This document shows, in pieces, positions 55,946 through 64,000 of a DNA stretch of 64,000 bases; the first letter of the stretch is position 1, and every line of letters starts with the position of its first letter. Where the stretch lies: assembly GCF_006337125.1 (NCBI RefSeq), contig NZ_CP040887.1, positions 1,426,001 through 1,490,000 of the forward strand, given 5' to 3'. Made by a program: the position numbers and the translations under genes. Source of the DNA: Serinicoccus chungangensis. GTDB taxonomy: Bacteria > Actinomycetota > Actinomycetes > Actinomycetales > Dermatophilaceae. Below the pieces are notes generated by a model, which was given only the letters and a program-made list of their open reading frames with translations, had not been told where the DNA came from and did not search any database.

Positions 55946-57661
55946 ATGCCGAAGAGCCAGCAGGACGCCCCGCTGATCGTCGAGGGCCCGCTGTCCGACA
56001 ACGAGCGCCTCAAGCGGGAGAGCAACTACCTGCGCGGGACGATCGCCGAGGACCTGCAGGACCAGATCACCGGCGGCTTCAGCCCCGACAACTTCCAGCT
56101 CATCCGCTTCCACGGGATGTACCAGCAGGACGACCGCGACATCCGCGCCGAGCGCGCCCAGCAGAAGCTGGAGCCGCTCATCAACGTCATGCTCCGGGCC
56201 CGCGTGCCCGGCGGCGTCATGACGCCCGAGCAGTGGCTGGCCGTCGAGGACTGGGCCGAGAAGCACACGATGTACGGCTCGGTGCGGCTGACGACCCGCC
56301 AGACCTTCCAGTTCCACGGCGTCTTCAAGCCGGACATCCGGGACACCCACCAGGCGATCAACGCGGTCGGCCTGGACTCCATCGCCACGGCCGGTGACGT
56401 CAACCGCAACGTGCTCTGCTCCAGCAACCCGCTGGAGTCCGCGCTGCACGCCGAGGTGCACGACTGGTCGCGGCGCATCTCCGAGCACCTGCTGCCGCGG
56501 ACGACGGCCTACTACGAGATCTTCCTCGACGGCGAGAAGGCGCTGAGCACCGAGGAGCCGGTGCTGGGCGAGACCTACCTGCCGCGCAAGTTCAAGACCA
56601 CGGTGTCGCTGCCGCCGGACAACGAGGTCGACCTGCACGCCAACGACCTCAACTTCGTCGGCATCGTCGAGGACGGCACCCTCGTGGGCTGGAACGTCCT
56701 CGTCGGGGGCGGGCTCGCCATGACCCACGGGGACACCAACACCTACCCGCGGACGGCCGACGACCTCGGGTTCGTCCCGCTCGAGCACACCCTGGCCGTC
56801 GCCGAGCACGTCGTCACGGTGCAGCGCGACTGGGGCAACCGGGTGGACCGCAAGAACGCCAAGACGAAGTACACCCTCGACCGGGTCGGCACCGACGTCT
56901 TCAAGGCCGAGGTCGAGCGCCGCGCCGGCATCACCTTCGAGCCCTCCCGGCCCTACGCCTTCACCTCCCGGGGCGACCGCTTCGGCTGGGTCAAGGGGAC
57001 CGACGGCACCTGGCACCTCACCGCCTTCATCCTCAACGGCCGCGTCCGCGACGAGGAGGGCCGGCCGATCAAGACCGGGCTGCGCAAGATCGCCGAGGTC
57101 CACCGCGGGCACTTCCGGCTCACCGCCAACCAGAACCTCGTCATCGCCGGGGTCCCGACGGCGCAGAAGCGGACGATCGAGCGGATCGCCCGCCAGCACG
57201 GCCTCGTCGACGACACCGTCACCCCCCAGCTGCGCAACTCCATGGCCTGCGTATCCTTCCCGACCTGCCCCCTGGCGATGGCCGAGTCCGAGCGCTTCCT
57301 GCCCGGCTTCGTCGCCCAGGTCGAGGAGCTGCTGGTGAAGCACGGCATCCCGGACGACCACGTCGTGCTGCGCGTCTCGGGGTGCCCCAACGGGTGCTCG
57401 CGCGCCATGCTCGCCGAGGTGGGCCTGGTGGGCAAGGGCCCGGGCAAGTACAACCTGCACCTCGGTGGGGACCGGATCGGCACGCGCGTGCCGAAGCTCT
57501 ACCGGGAGAACATCAGCCCCGAGGTCATCCTCGCGGAGCTGGACCACCTCATCGGCGCCTGGGTCTCCGGGCGCGAGGAGGGCGAGGGGTTCGGCGACTT
57601 CCTCATCCGCACCGGGGTCGTGGCCAAGGTCACCGTCTCCCGCACCGACTTCCACGCCTGA
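55946..57661 (+). CDS. cysI: Sulfite reductase hemoprotein
   Basis: 571-residue siroheme/[4Fe-4S] enzyme reducing sulfite to sulfide with electrons from CysJ. The four cluster Cys lie at 434 and 440 ([13 protein letters not shown]) and 479 and 483 ([13 protein letters not shown]), the same numbering as in E. coli CysI. The N-terminus [13 protein letters not shown]...[17 protein letters not shown] is almost that of enterobacterial CysI rather than of the ferredoxin-type Sir common in actinobacteria. It is first in cysI-cysH-cysJ, whose leader carries the candidate attenuator. Confidence 0.94.
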   Translation: MPKSQQDAPLIVEGPLSDNERLKRESNYLRGTIAEDLQDQITGGFSPDNFQLIRFHGMYQQDDRDIRAERAQQKLEPLINVMLRARVPGGVMTPEQWLAVEDWAEKHTMYGSVRLTTRQTFQFHGVFKPDIRDTHQAINAVGLDSIATAGDVNRNVLCSSNPLESALHAEVHDWSRRISEHLLPRTTAYYEIFLDGEKALSTEEPVLGETYLPRKFKTTVSLPPDNEVDLHANDLNFVGIVEDGTLVGWNVLVGGGLAMTHGDTNTYPRTADDLGFVPLEHTLAVAEHVVTVQRDWGNRVDRKNAKTKYTLDRVGTDVFKAEVERRAGITFEPSRPYAFTSRGDRFGWVKGTDGTWHLTAFILNGRVRDEEGRPIKTGLRKIAEVHRGHFRLTANQNLVIAGVPTAQKRTIERIARQHGLVDDTVTPQLRNSMACVSFPTCPLAMAESERFLPGFVAQVEELLVKHGIPDDHVVLRVSGCPNGCSRAMLAEVGLVGKGPGKYNLHLGGDRIGTRVPKLYRENISPEVILAELDHLIGAWVSGREEGEGFGDFLIRTGVVAKVTVSRTDFHA

Positions 57662-57680
57662 CAGCCGAGAGGACCACCAC

Positions 57681-58427
57681 ATGAGCGCTCTCGCCACCCA
57701 CCACGACGGGTGCACCACCCTGCCGTTCCTGCCGCACGACCTCGGGTCGGTGTCGGCCCGCCTCGAGGGGTGCAGCGCCCAGCAGCGCGTCGACTGGGCC
57801 CTGCAGCACCTCCCGGGCGGGTATGCCGTGACCTCCAGCTTCGGGGTCCAGTCCGCCGTCATGCTGCACCTCGTGACCCGGGTCGTGCCCGACGTGCCGG
57901 TGCTGCTCTTCGACACCGGCTACCTCTTCCCGGAGACCTACCGGTTCGTCGACGAGCTCACCGACCGGCTCGACCTCAACCTGCACGTCTACCGCTCACC
58001 GATGTCCCCGGCCTGGCAGGAGGCGCGCTTCGGGCGGCTCTGGGAGCAGGGCGTCGAGGGCATCACCGAGTACAACCGGATCAACAAGGTCGAGCCGATG
58101 CAGCGGGCCATGACCGAGCTCGGGATCGGCACGTGGTTCAGCGGGCTGCGCCGCGAGCAGTCCAGCGGCCGCGCCGGGCGGCAGCCGGTGGAGCAGCAGA
58201 ACGGCCGGGTCAAGGTCCACCCGCTCGTCGACTGGACCAACCGCGACGTGCACCGCTACCTCACCGAGCACGACCTGCCCTACCACCCGCTCTTCCACGA
58301 GGGCTACCTCAGCATCGGCGACACGCACACCACGCGCCGCGCCGAGGACGAGCTGGACGCGGAGGGCTCGCGCTTCTTCGGGCTGGTCCGCGAGTGCGGG
58401 CTGCACGTGGAGCAGGAGGGCGCATGA
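57681..58427 (+). CDS. cysH: Phosphoadenylyl-sulfate (PAPS) reductase
   Basis: 248 residues. The PP-loop is [14 protein letters not shown], followed by [28 protein letters not shown] and the C-terminal ECGLHVE with the catalytic Cys. The two extra Cys pairs that bind the iron-sulfur cluster of APS reductases are absent, and [12 protein letters not shown] matches the enterobacterial PAPS type, so it should use thioredoxin to reduce PAPS to sulfite. ATG 57681 has GAGAGGA upstream. It ends overlapping cysJ. Confidence 0.93.
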   Translation: MSALATHHDGCTTLPFLPHDLGSVSARLEGCSAQQRVDWALQHLPGGYAVTSSFGVQSAVMLHLVTRVVPDVPVLLFDTGYLFPETYRFVDELTDRLDLNLHVYRSPMSPAWQEARFGRLWEQGVEGITEYNRINKVEPMQRAMTELGIGTWFSGLRREQSSGRAGRQPVEQQNGRVKVHPLVDWTNRDVHRYLTEHDLPYHPLFHEGYLSIGDTHTTRRAEDELDAEGSRFFGLVRECGLHVEQEGA

Positions 58428-60226
58428 CGACGACCTCCCAGCTGCTCCAGGGCGCGAGCCCGTTGTCGCCGGACCAGCACCAGCGCTTCGCCGAGCTGGC
58501 CTCCACCCTGACCCCGCTGCAGCGGATGTGGGTCAGCGGCTACCTCGCCGGCAGCGCCGAGGGCGCCGACCCGACCGGCCCCGCCGCCGCGGCCTCCGCC
58601 GAGGCGGCCACCCTCACCGTCCTCTACGGCTCCCAGACCGGCAACGCCCGGCACGTGGCCGGCGACCTGGCCGAGGCCGCCCGGGCCCGCGGGCTCACCG
58701 TGTCGCTGACGGACATGGCCGACTACAAGCCCACCCAGCTGAAGTCCGAGAAGTTCCTCACCGTCGTCGTCTCCACCCACGGCGAGGGCGACCCGCCGGA
58801 GAGCGCGGAGAAGCTGCACGCCTTCCTCGCCTCCCGCAAGGCCCCCGACCTCTCCGGCGCCCAGGTCACCGTCCTCGGGCTGGGCGACTCCAGCTACGAG
58901 TTCTACTGCCAGGCGGCCGTGGACTTCGAGGACCGGCTGCGCGCGCTCGGCGCGAGCGTCGTCGCCGAGCGGCTGCTGCTGGACGTGGACTACGAGGACG
59001 AGGTGGCCGGCTGGGTCGAGTCGACCCTCGACGTCTTCGAGCCCGAGCTCACCGCCGTCACCCCCGCCGGCGGCACCGTGGTCCAGATGCCCGGTCTCGC
59101 GGCGGCGGCACCGACGGCATACTCCCGGCGCAGCCCCTTCCTCGCCGAGATCGGCGAGGTCCAGAAGATCACCGGGCGCGACAGCACCAAGGACGTCCGG
59201 CACGTCGAGATCTCCCTGGAGGGCTCCGGGCTGACCTACCAGCCGGGAGACTCCCTGGGGGTGTTCTTCCGCAACGACCCCGACGCGGTCGACGCGGTCC
59301 TGGAGGTCCTGGACCTCGACGGGACGCAGGAGGTGACCCTCGGCGAGACCACCAGGACGCTGCGCGACGCCCTCCTCGAGGACCTCGAGCTCACCCAGTC
59401 CTACCCCGGCTTCGTGCAGAAGTACGCCGAGGCGGCCGGTCTGCCCACCCTGGCCGAGATGGCGCAGGACAAGGCGGCGCTGCGCTCCTTCCTGGAGGAG
59501 CGGCAGATCTACGACATCCTGCACGAGCACCCCGCGCAGGTCGGCGCTCAGCAGCTCGTCGACGCCCTGCGCAAGATGCAGCCGCGGCTGTACTCCATCG
59601 CCTCCAGCCAGCGCGAGGTCGAGGACGAGGTGCACCTCACCGTCGGCGTGCTCGAGTGGGACGGCTTCGGGCGCGCCCACCTGGGCGGCTGCTCGGGGCA
59701 CGTGCGCCGCTCCGCGGAGGGTGACCGGGTCAAGGTCTACGTCGAGCCCGGCGAGCACTTCCGGCTGCCGCAGGACCCGGACGTGCCGACGATCATGATC
59801 GGCCCGGGCACCGGCATCGCCCCCTTCCGCGCGTTCCTGCAGGAAAGGGACGCCGCCGACGCCGAGGGCGACAACTGGCTGCTCTTCGGGAACCCGCACT
59901 TCACCCAGGACTTCCTCTACCAGGTCGAGATGCAGAGCTACCTGAGGTCCGGGCTCCTGACCCGGATGGACGTCGCCTTCAGCCGGGACCAGGCCGAGAA
60001 GGTCTACGTGCAGGACCGCCTGCGGCAGCACGGGGCCGAGGTCTACGACTGGCTGGAGCGGGGCGCGCACCTCTACGTCTGCGGTGACGCCGACCGGATG
60101 GCGAAGGACGTCCACGCCGCCCTCGTCGACATCGTCGCCGAGCACCGAGGCGTGGGCGCCGAGGCCGCGGAGGACTACCTGGGCGGGCTGCGGGACGCCC
60201 GGCGCTACCAGCGCGACGTCTACTAG
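58424..60226 (+). CDS. cysJ: NADPH-sulfite reductase flavoprotein
   Basis: 600 residues, the length of E. coli CysJ. The flavodoxin-like FMN domain ([42 protein letters not shown]) spans about 65-205. The FAD part includes [21 protein letters not shown] and GGCSGHV; the NADPH part has [16 protein letters not shown] and [14 protein letters not shown], ending DVY. It passes electrons from NADPH to CysI. ATG overlaps the cysH stop by 4 bp. The stop is 13 bp from the convergent GDPD gene. Confidence 0.95.
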   Translation: MTTTSQLLQGASPLSPDQHQRFAELASTLTPLQRMWVSGYLAGSAEGADPTGPAAAASAEAATLTVLYGSQTGNARHVAGDLAEAARARGLTVSLTDMADYKPTQLKSEKFLTVVVSTHGEGDPPESAEKLHAFLASRKAPDLSGAQVTVLGLGDSSYEFYCQAAVDFEDRLRALGASVVAERLLLDVDYEDEVAGWVESTLDVFEPELTAVTPAGGTVVQMPGLAAAAPTAYSRRSPFLAEIGEVQKITGRDSTKDVRHVEISLEGSGLTYQPGDSLGVFFRNDPDAVDAVLEVLDLDGTQEVTLGETTRTLRDALLEDLELTQSYPGFVQKYAEAAGLPTLAEMAQDKAALRSFLEERQIYDILHEHPAQVGAQQLVDALRKMQPRLYSIASSQREVEDEVHLTVGVLEWDGFGRAHLGGCSGHVRRSAEGDRVKVYVEPGEHFRLPQDPDVPTIMIGPGTGIAPFRAFLQERDAADAEGDNWLLFGNPHFTQDFLYQVEMQSYLRSGLLTRMDVAFSRDQAEKVYVQDRLRQHGAEVYDWLERGAHLYVCGDADRMAKDVHAALVDIVAEHRGVGAEAAEDYLGGLRDARRYQRDVY

Positions 60227-60239
60227 GTCGGGCCCGGGG

Positions 60240-61061
60240 TCAGGCGACCCACTGGCCGCGCCGCGTCAGCACGTCCTTGAGGACGTCGGCGCGGTCGGTC
60301 ATGATCCCGTCCACGCCGAGGTCGAGCAGCCGCTCCATCTCGGCGGCGTCGTCGATGGTCCAGACGTGCACGAGCTTGCCGATCTCGTGGGCCGCGTCCA
60401 GCGTCGTCGGGGTGACGACCTCCAGGCCGTGGTGGTGCGGCGGGACCTGGAGGGCGTCGACGGCGCGCAGGGCGCGGGCCGCCACGGTGGCGCGGATGAG
60501 CGGCGGGAGCGTGGCGGCGGCCCGGAACGACGCCGTGCTGCGCTGCCCGGCCGAGGTCGCCACCGGTCGGGTCAGGCGCATGACGGCGGCGTCGCGCCGC
60601 TGGTCGGAGAAGCTGGTCACGCACACCCGCCCGTGCGCCTGCGTGCGCTCGAGGACCTGCACGAGCGGGACGACCGCGCCGGGGGTCTTGATGTCGATGT
60701 TGACCCGCAGCTCGGGGAAGGACCCGAGCAGGTCCTCCAGCCGGGGCACCGGCTCCCGGCCGGCGATGAGCGCGCGGGACACCTCGCGCCAGGACAGCTC
60801 GGGGATGGCGCCGCGGCGGTCGGTGACGCGGTCCAGGGTCTCGTCGTGGAACGCCACGACGACCCCGTCCCGGGTGGCGTGCACGTCGGTCTCGACGTAG
60901 CGGTACCCCAGGTCCACGGCCGCCTGGAAGGCCGACATCGAGTTCTCCACCCCGGCGGCGTCGGCGTCGAACCCGCGATGGGCCATCGCGATCGGGCCGG
61001 GGTGGTCCAGGTATGCCGTGCGCACCCCCCGAGCGTATCGCTGGGCGGGGTGCGCGGTCAC
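60240..61061 (-). CDS. Glycerophosphodiester phosphodiesterase
   Basis: 273 residues, TIM-barrel GDPD. Catalytic residues: His-Arg in MAHRGFDADAAGVENSMSAF, the Glu-x-Asp in YVETDVHATRDGVVVAFHDETLDR, and VNIDIKTPGA. The terminal WTIDDAAEMERLLDLGVDGIMTDRAD is typical. It splits glycerophosphodiesters to glycerol-3-phosphate and alcohol. GTG 61061 overlaps the stop of the upstream HAD gene as GTGA and is chosen for that; GTG 61025 is an alternative giving 261 residues. No signal peptide, so cytoplasmic. Confidence 0.9.
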   Translation of the reverse strand: MTAHPAQRYARGVRTAYLDHPGPIAMAHRGFDADAAGVENSMSAFQAAVDLGYRYVETDVHATRDGVVVAFHDETLDRVTDRRGAIPELSWREVSRALIAGREPVPRLEDLLGSFPELRVNIDIKTPGAVVPLVQVLERTQAHGRVCVTSFSDQRRDAAVMRLTRPVATSAGQRSTASFRAAATLPPLIRATVAARALRAVDALQVPPHHHGLEVVTPTTLDAAHEIGKLVHVWTIDDAAEMERLLDLGVDGIMTDRADVLKDVLTRRGQWVA

Positions 61062-61876
61062 ACGTCGCTGCGCGGCGCCTCGATCTCGGAGGTGACCGGC
61101 TCGCCGGGCACCAGCTCGCCGACGCCGTCGAGGACCTCGTCCGGCCGGAAGGGGTAGGACGCGAGGGTGTCGGCGCTGCTGATCCCGGTCATGACGAGCA
61201 CGGTGTGCAGCCCCGCCTCCATCCCGGCGATGATGTCGGTGTCCATGCGGTCGCCGATCATGCCGGTGCTCTCGCTGTGCGCGCCGATGGTGCGCAACGC
61301 GGACCGGAACATCATCGGGTTGGGCTTGCCCACGACGTACGGCTCCCGCCCGGTCGCCTTGGTCACGAGCGCGCTGATCGCCCCGGTCGCCGGGAGGATG
61401 CCGTCGGTGCTCGGGCCGGTCGCGTCCGGGTTGGTGACGATGAACCGGGCCCCGTCGGCGACGAGCCGCACGGCCGTGGTGATGGCCTCGAAGGAGTACT
61501 GCCGGGTCTCGCCGATGACGACGAAGTCGGGGTCCTTCTCGGTCATGGTGAAGCCGACCTCGTGCAGGGCGGTGATGATGCCGGCCTGCCCGACGACGTA
61601 GGCGGACCCGCCGGGCTTCTGCGTGGCGACGAAGTCGGCCGTCGCGAGGGCGCTGGTCCAGATGCGCTCCTCGGGCACGGGCAGCCCGGCGTGGTGCAGC
61701 CGCGCGGACAGGTCGCGGGCGGTGTAGATGGAGTTGTTGGTGAGGACGAGGTAGGGGGTGTGGGTCAGCTCCCAGTGGTCGATGAGCGCCCGCGCGCCGG
61801 GCAGCGCGTGGTTCTCGTGCACCAGGACGCCGTCCATGTCGGTGAGCCAGGCGTCGATGTCCTCACGGGTCCGCAT
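61058..61876 (-). CDS. NagD-like HAD-IIA phosphatase
   Basis: 272 residues. HAD motif I is WLTDMDGVLVHE (Asp in DMDG), motif II VLTNNSIYT, then VGKPNPMMFRSAL and the acidic motif MIGDRMDTDIIAGMEAG. This is the NagD/p-nitrophenylphosphatase subgroup, which removes phosphate from small sugar or nucleotide phosphates. It overlaps the GDPD gene, so both products may act on glycerol- or sugar-phosphates (inference). Confidence 0.92.
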   Translation of the reverse strand: MRTREDIDAWLTDMDGVLVHENHALPGARALIDHWELTHTPYLVLTNNSIYTARDLSARLHHAGLPVPEERIWTSALATADFVATQKPGGSAYVVGQAGIITALHEVGFTMTEKDPDFVVIGETRQYSFEAITTAVRLVADGARFIVTNPDATGPSTDGILPATGAISALVTKATGREPYVVGKPNPMMFRSALRTIGAHSESTGMIGDRMDTDIIAGMEAGLHTVLVMTGISSADTLASYPFRPDEVLDGVGELVPGEPVTSEIEAPRSDV

Positions 61877-61938
61877 GGTCCCAGCCTAGGCCCGCTTCGA
61901 TGACGGCGAGGTTTCCGCGTCCACCGCCCGAGGAGGGG

Positions 61939-62732
61939 TCAGCGCAGGCGCAGCGGGCCGGAGTCCGGCGGCGGGGGAGAGGGCTCGCCGACCTCGCCGA
62001 ACGGCCGGACACCGCGCTCGGCCGCCGCGACCTCGGCGCTGGGCCGCCAGCGCGTGGGGAAGGGCGCCCGCGCGGCGGCGCGGGTCAGGGTCACGTCGTC
62101 GAGCGGGCGGCGCGAGGCGACCAGCACGACGTTGCCGTAGCGCTTGCCGGAGGCGACCTCGCGCAGCACGAGCTGCCCGACGTGCGGCAGGCAGGTGCGC
62201 AGGGTGGCCCCGAGCCGGGCCACCCAGCGCAGGCCGGGCAGTCGGCCGCGTTGACGAGCAGCAGGCCGTCGGGCGCGAGCACCCGGGCCAGCTCCCGGGC
62301 GAAGGCCTGGCCGGCCAGCGCCCCGGGGACGCGGCCGTCGTCGTAGGCGTCGACGACCACGACGTCGGCGGAGGCGTCCCGCAGGTGCTGGACCCCCTCC
62401 TGGCCGGTCTGCGGGCGCACCCGGACCCGGTGGCCCCGCGGCAGCGGGAGCTCGCGGCGCACCAGCTCGGTGAGCGCGGTGTCCGGCTCCAGGACGATCT
62501 GCGGCGACCCCGGGTGGGTCCGGTGCAGCCAGCGCGCGAGGGTCATCCCCGCTCCGCCGACGTGGGTGGTGGCCAGCGGAGCCGGGTCCGGCCGCAGCGA
62601 CTCCAGCACCAGGGCGAGGTGCTGGACGTACTCGAAGACGAGCAGGAGCGGGTCGTCGGGGTCGACGTAGGACTGCGGGTGGCCGTCACGGACGACGGTC
62701 ACCCCGCCGCGCTCGTCCCGGACGAGCTCCAC
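61939..62732 (-). pseudogene. Spermidine-synthase-like methyltransferase-fold gene, frameshifted
   Basis: Two overlapping frames together encode one spermidine-synthase-like protein of about 264 residues. The 5' part (from GTG 62732) covers VELVRDERGGVTVVRDG, THVGGAGMTLARWLHRT (SAM-type motif), VVVVDAYDDGRVPGAL and DGLLLVNAAD. The coding sense then jumps frame near 62240, continuing as LPGLRWVARLGATLR, LVLREVASGKRYGNVVLVAS to the stop. Adding one base (GAC-CTG for GACTG) restores a normal protein. It is either a true inactivating deletion or a sequencing error; it starts 1 bp after the murA stop. Confidence 0.8.
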
Positions 62733-62733
62733 C

Positions 62734-64000
62734 TCAGATGTCGCGGAAGGTCTGGATCCGCGCGCCGAGGGCGTTGAGCCGGGTGGCGAGGTCCTCGTAG
62801 CCGCGGTTGATGACGTAGACGTTGCGCAGGACCGAGGTGCCGGGCGCCGCCAGCATGGCCAGCAGGATGACCACGCCCGGGCGCAGGGCCGGCGGGCACA
62901 TGATCTCGCCCGCACGCCAGCGGGTCGGACCCTCGATCATCACCCGGTGCGGGTCCATGAGGTGGACCTTGGCCCCGAGCGTGGTGAGCTCGGTGAGGTA
63001 GATGGCGCGGTTCTCGTAGACCCAGTCGTGGATGAGCGTCGAGCCCTGCGCGCAGGCCGCGATGATCGCGAAGAACGGCAGGTTGTCGATGTTGAGCCCC
63101 GGGAAAGGCAGCGGGTGGATCTTGTCCAGCGGCGCCCGCAGCGGACCCGGGATGGTGGTGAGGTCGACCAGGCGGGTATGCCCGTTGGCGCTGGCGTACT
63201 CCTCCGACAGGTCGCACTCGAAGCCCATGGTGCCGAGGACCGCCAGCTCGATCTCCATGAACTCGATCGGCACCCGGCGGATGGTGATGGCGCTGCCGGT
63301 CACGACTGCCGCCGCCAGCAGGCTCATGGCCTCGATGGGGTCCTCGGAGGGGGCGTACTCGATGTCGGTGTCGATCTCGCCGACCCCGGTCACGGTGAGG
63401 GTGGTCGTGCCCAGGCCCTCGATCTGCACGCCCAGCTGCTGGAGGAAGACGCAGAGGTCCTGGACCATGTAGTTGGAGCTGGCGTTGCGGATGACCGTCG
63501 TGCCGGTGTGCCGGGCGGCGGCCAGCAGGACGTTCTCGGTGACCGTGTCGCCGCGCTCGGTGAGCACGATCGCGCGCCCCGGGGAGGCCGCCCGGTCGAC
63601 CGTCGCGTGGTAGCTGCCGGTGGTGGCGGTGACGTCGAGACCGAAGTGGCGCAGCGCGATCATGTGCGGCTCGACGGTGCGGGTGCCGAGGTCGCAGCCC
63701 CCGGCGTACGGCAGCTCGAAGGTGTCGAACTCGTGCATGAGCGGGCCGAGGAACATGATGATGGTGCGCGTGCGCCGCGCCGCCGCCTCGTCCATCGCGT
63801 CGAGGTCGATCCGCTCCGGCGCCACGATCTCGAGGTCGGAGGAGTCGGGTAGCCACCGGATCTTGTAGCCGATGCTGGTGAGCACCTCGGTGATCCGGTT
63901 GACCTCCTCGATCCGGGCCAGGTTGCGCAGGGTGGTGCGCCCCTTGTTGAGCAGCGAGGCGCAGAGCAGCGCGACCGCGGCGTTCTTGGAGGTGCGGACG
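62734..64000 (-). CDS. murA: UDP-N-acetylglucosamine 1-carboxyvinyltransferase (partial)
   Basis: 422 residues are in the window and the frame runs off the right edge, so only a short N-terminal piece, about 15-20 residues, is missing. The protein transfers enolpyruvate from PEP to UDP-GlcNAc, first committed peptidoglycan step. Visible landmarks: the Lys-Asn pair in RTSKNAAVALLCAS, the catalytic Cys in GGCDLGTRTVEPHMIAL (E. coli Cys115 position), and the C-terminal LAMLAAPGTSVLRNVYVINRGYEDLATRLNALGA. The Cys loop differs from the usual GGCxIGxRPVDxH (TVE for PVD). Its 3' end abuts the frameshifted gene. Confidence 0.93.
   Translation of the reverse strand, partial: VRTSKNAAVALLCASLLNKGRTTLRNLARIEEVNRITEVLTSIGYKIRWLPDSSDLEIVAPERIDLDAMDEAAARRTRTIIMFLGPLMHEFDTFELPYAGGCDLGTRTVEPHMIALRHFGLDVTATTGSYHATVDRAASPGRAIVLTERGDTVTENVLLAAARHTGTTVIRNASSNYMVQDLCVFLQQLGVQIEGLGTTTLTVTGVGEIDTDIEYAPSEDPIEAMSLLAAAVVTGSAITIRRVPIEFMEIELAVLGTMGFECDLSEEYASANGHTRLVDLTTIPGPLRAPLDKIHPLPFPGLNIDNLPFFAIIAACAQGSTLIHDWVYENRAIYLTELTTLGAKVHLMDPHRVMIEGPTRWRAGEIMCPPALRPGVVILLAMLAAPGTSVLRNVYVINRGYEDLATRLNALGARIQTFRDI

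Overview
This is a very GC-rich actinobacterial window with strong C/G-ending codon bias, many GTG starts, and dense operons joined by 4-bp ATGA/GTGA overlaps. The gene content points to a Micrococcales lineage, perhaps Intrasporangiaceae/Ornithinimicrobiaceae: actinobacterial aconitase and Dxs, a class I RNR behind a cobalamin riboswitch, an NhaC antiporter, PPK2 and hexapeptide/GT-rich surface polysaccharide genes. That placement is an inference. No rRNA, tRNA, CRISPR, IS element or prophage was recognised.

Layout. 1-15 kb is mostly core or housekeeping: a hemerythrin-like protein, aconitase behind a perfect 18-bp palindrome, a GMC dehydrogenase pair with an IclR regulator, an ABM-type monooxygenase, PPK2, a siderophore-interacting flavoprotein, a small gene carrying a LexA-type SOS box, PhzF, Dxs, a diacylglycerol-kinase-type lipid kinase, an App1-type phosphatase and an aldo/keto reductase. 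15.5-19 kb is a Tat-lipoprotein sugar ABC importer with a DUF2256-DUF3253 protein coupled to its end. 19-23 kb is one overlapping operon: PP2C phosphatase with GAF, cellulose-synthase-like GT2, STAS antagonist and RsbW-like kinase. It looks like a partner-switching module built around a polysaccharide synthase. 23-27 kb holds a RIO kinase, a second ABM protein, NhaC and an inositol-phosphatase-like enzyme.

27-49 kb is a surface-polysaccharide locus. It carries acetyltransferase, aminotransferase and NAD-dependent oxidoreductase genes in one coupled run, plus a WecB-like epimerase and a WecC/WbpA-like dehydrogenase. Together these could make a UDP-2,3-diacetamido-uronic acid of the ManNAc3NAcA type. 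The locus also has an ABC exporter, several glycosyltransferases including two fusion proteins with reciprocal domain order, and a large membrane protein. It contains a 94-bp minisatellite (about 44.4-44.8 kb) and ends in a cluster of CCTGTGCA-type motifs.

49-54 kb is nrdAB on the minus strand. Its leader has a pair of NrdR-like boxes, a cobalamin riboswitch and a hairpin placing the nrdA Shine-Dalgarno in its loop. The NrdB protein has Phe where the radical Tyr is expected and Glu at the first metal-ligand position, as in class Ic enzymes. 53.6-60 kb holds NAD synthetase and a cysI-cysH-cysJ assimilatory sulfate operon resembling enterobacterial CysI/CysH/CysJ. A 13-codon leader ORF with a Cys codon lies inside a perfect 12-bp hairpin just upstream of it. 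60-64 kb, on the minus strand, holds a glycerophosphodiesterase, a NagD-like HAD phosphatase, a frameshifted spermidine-synthase-like gene and MurA, which runs off the window edge.
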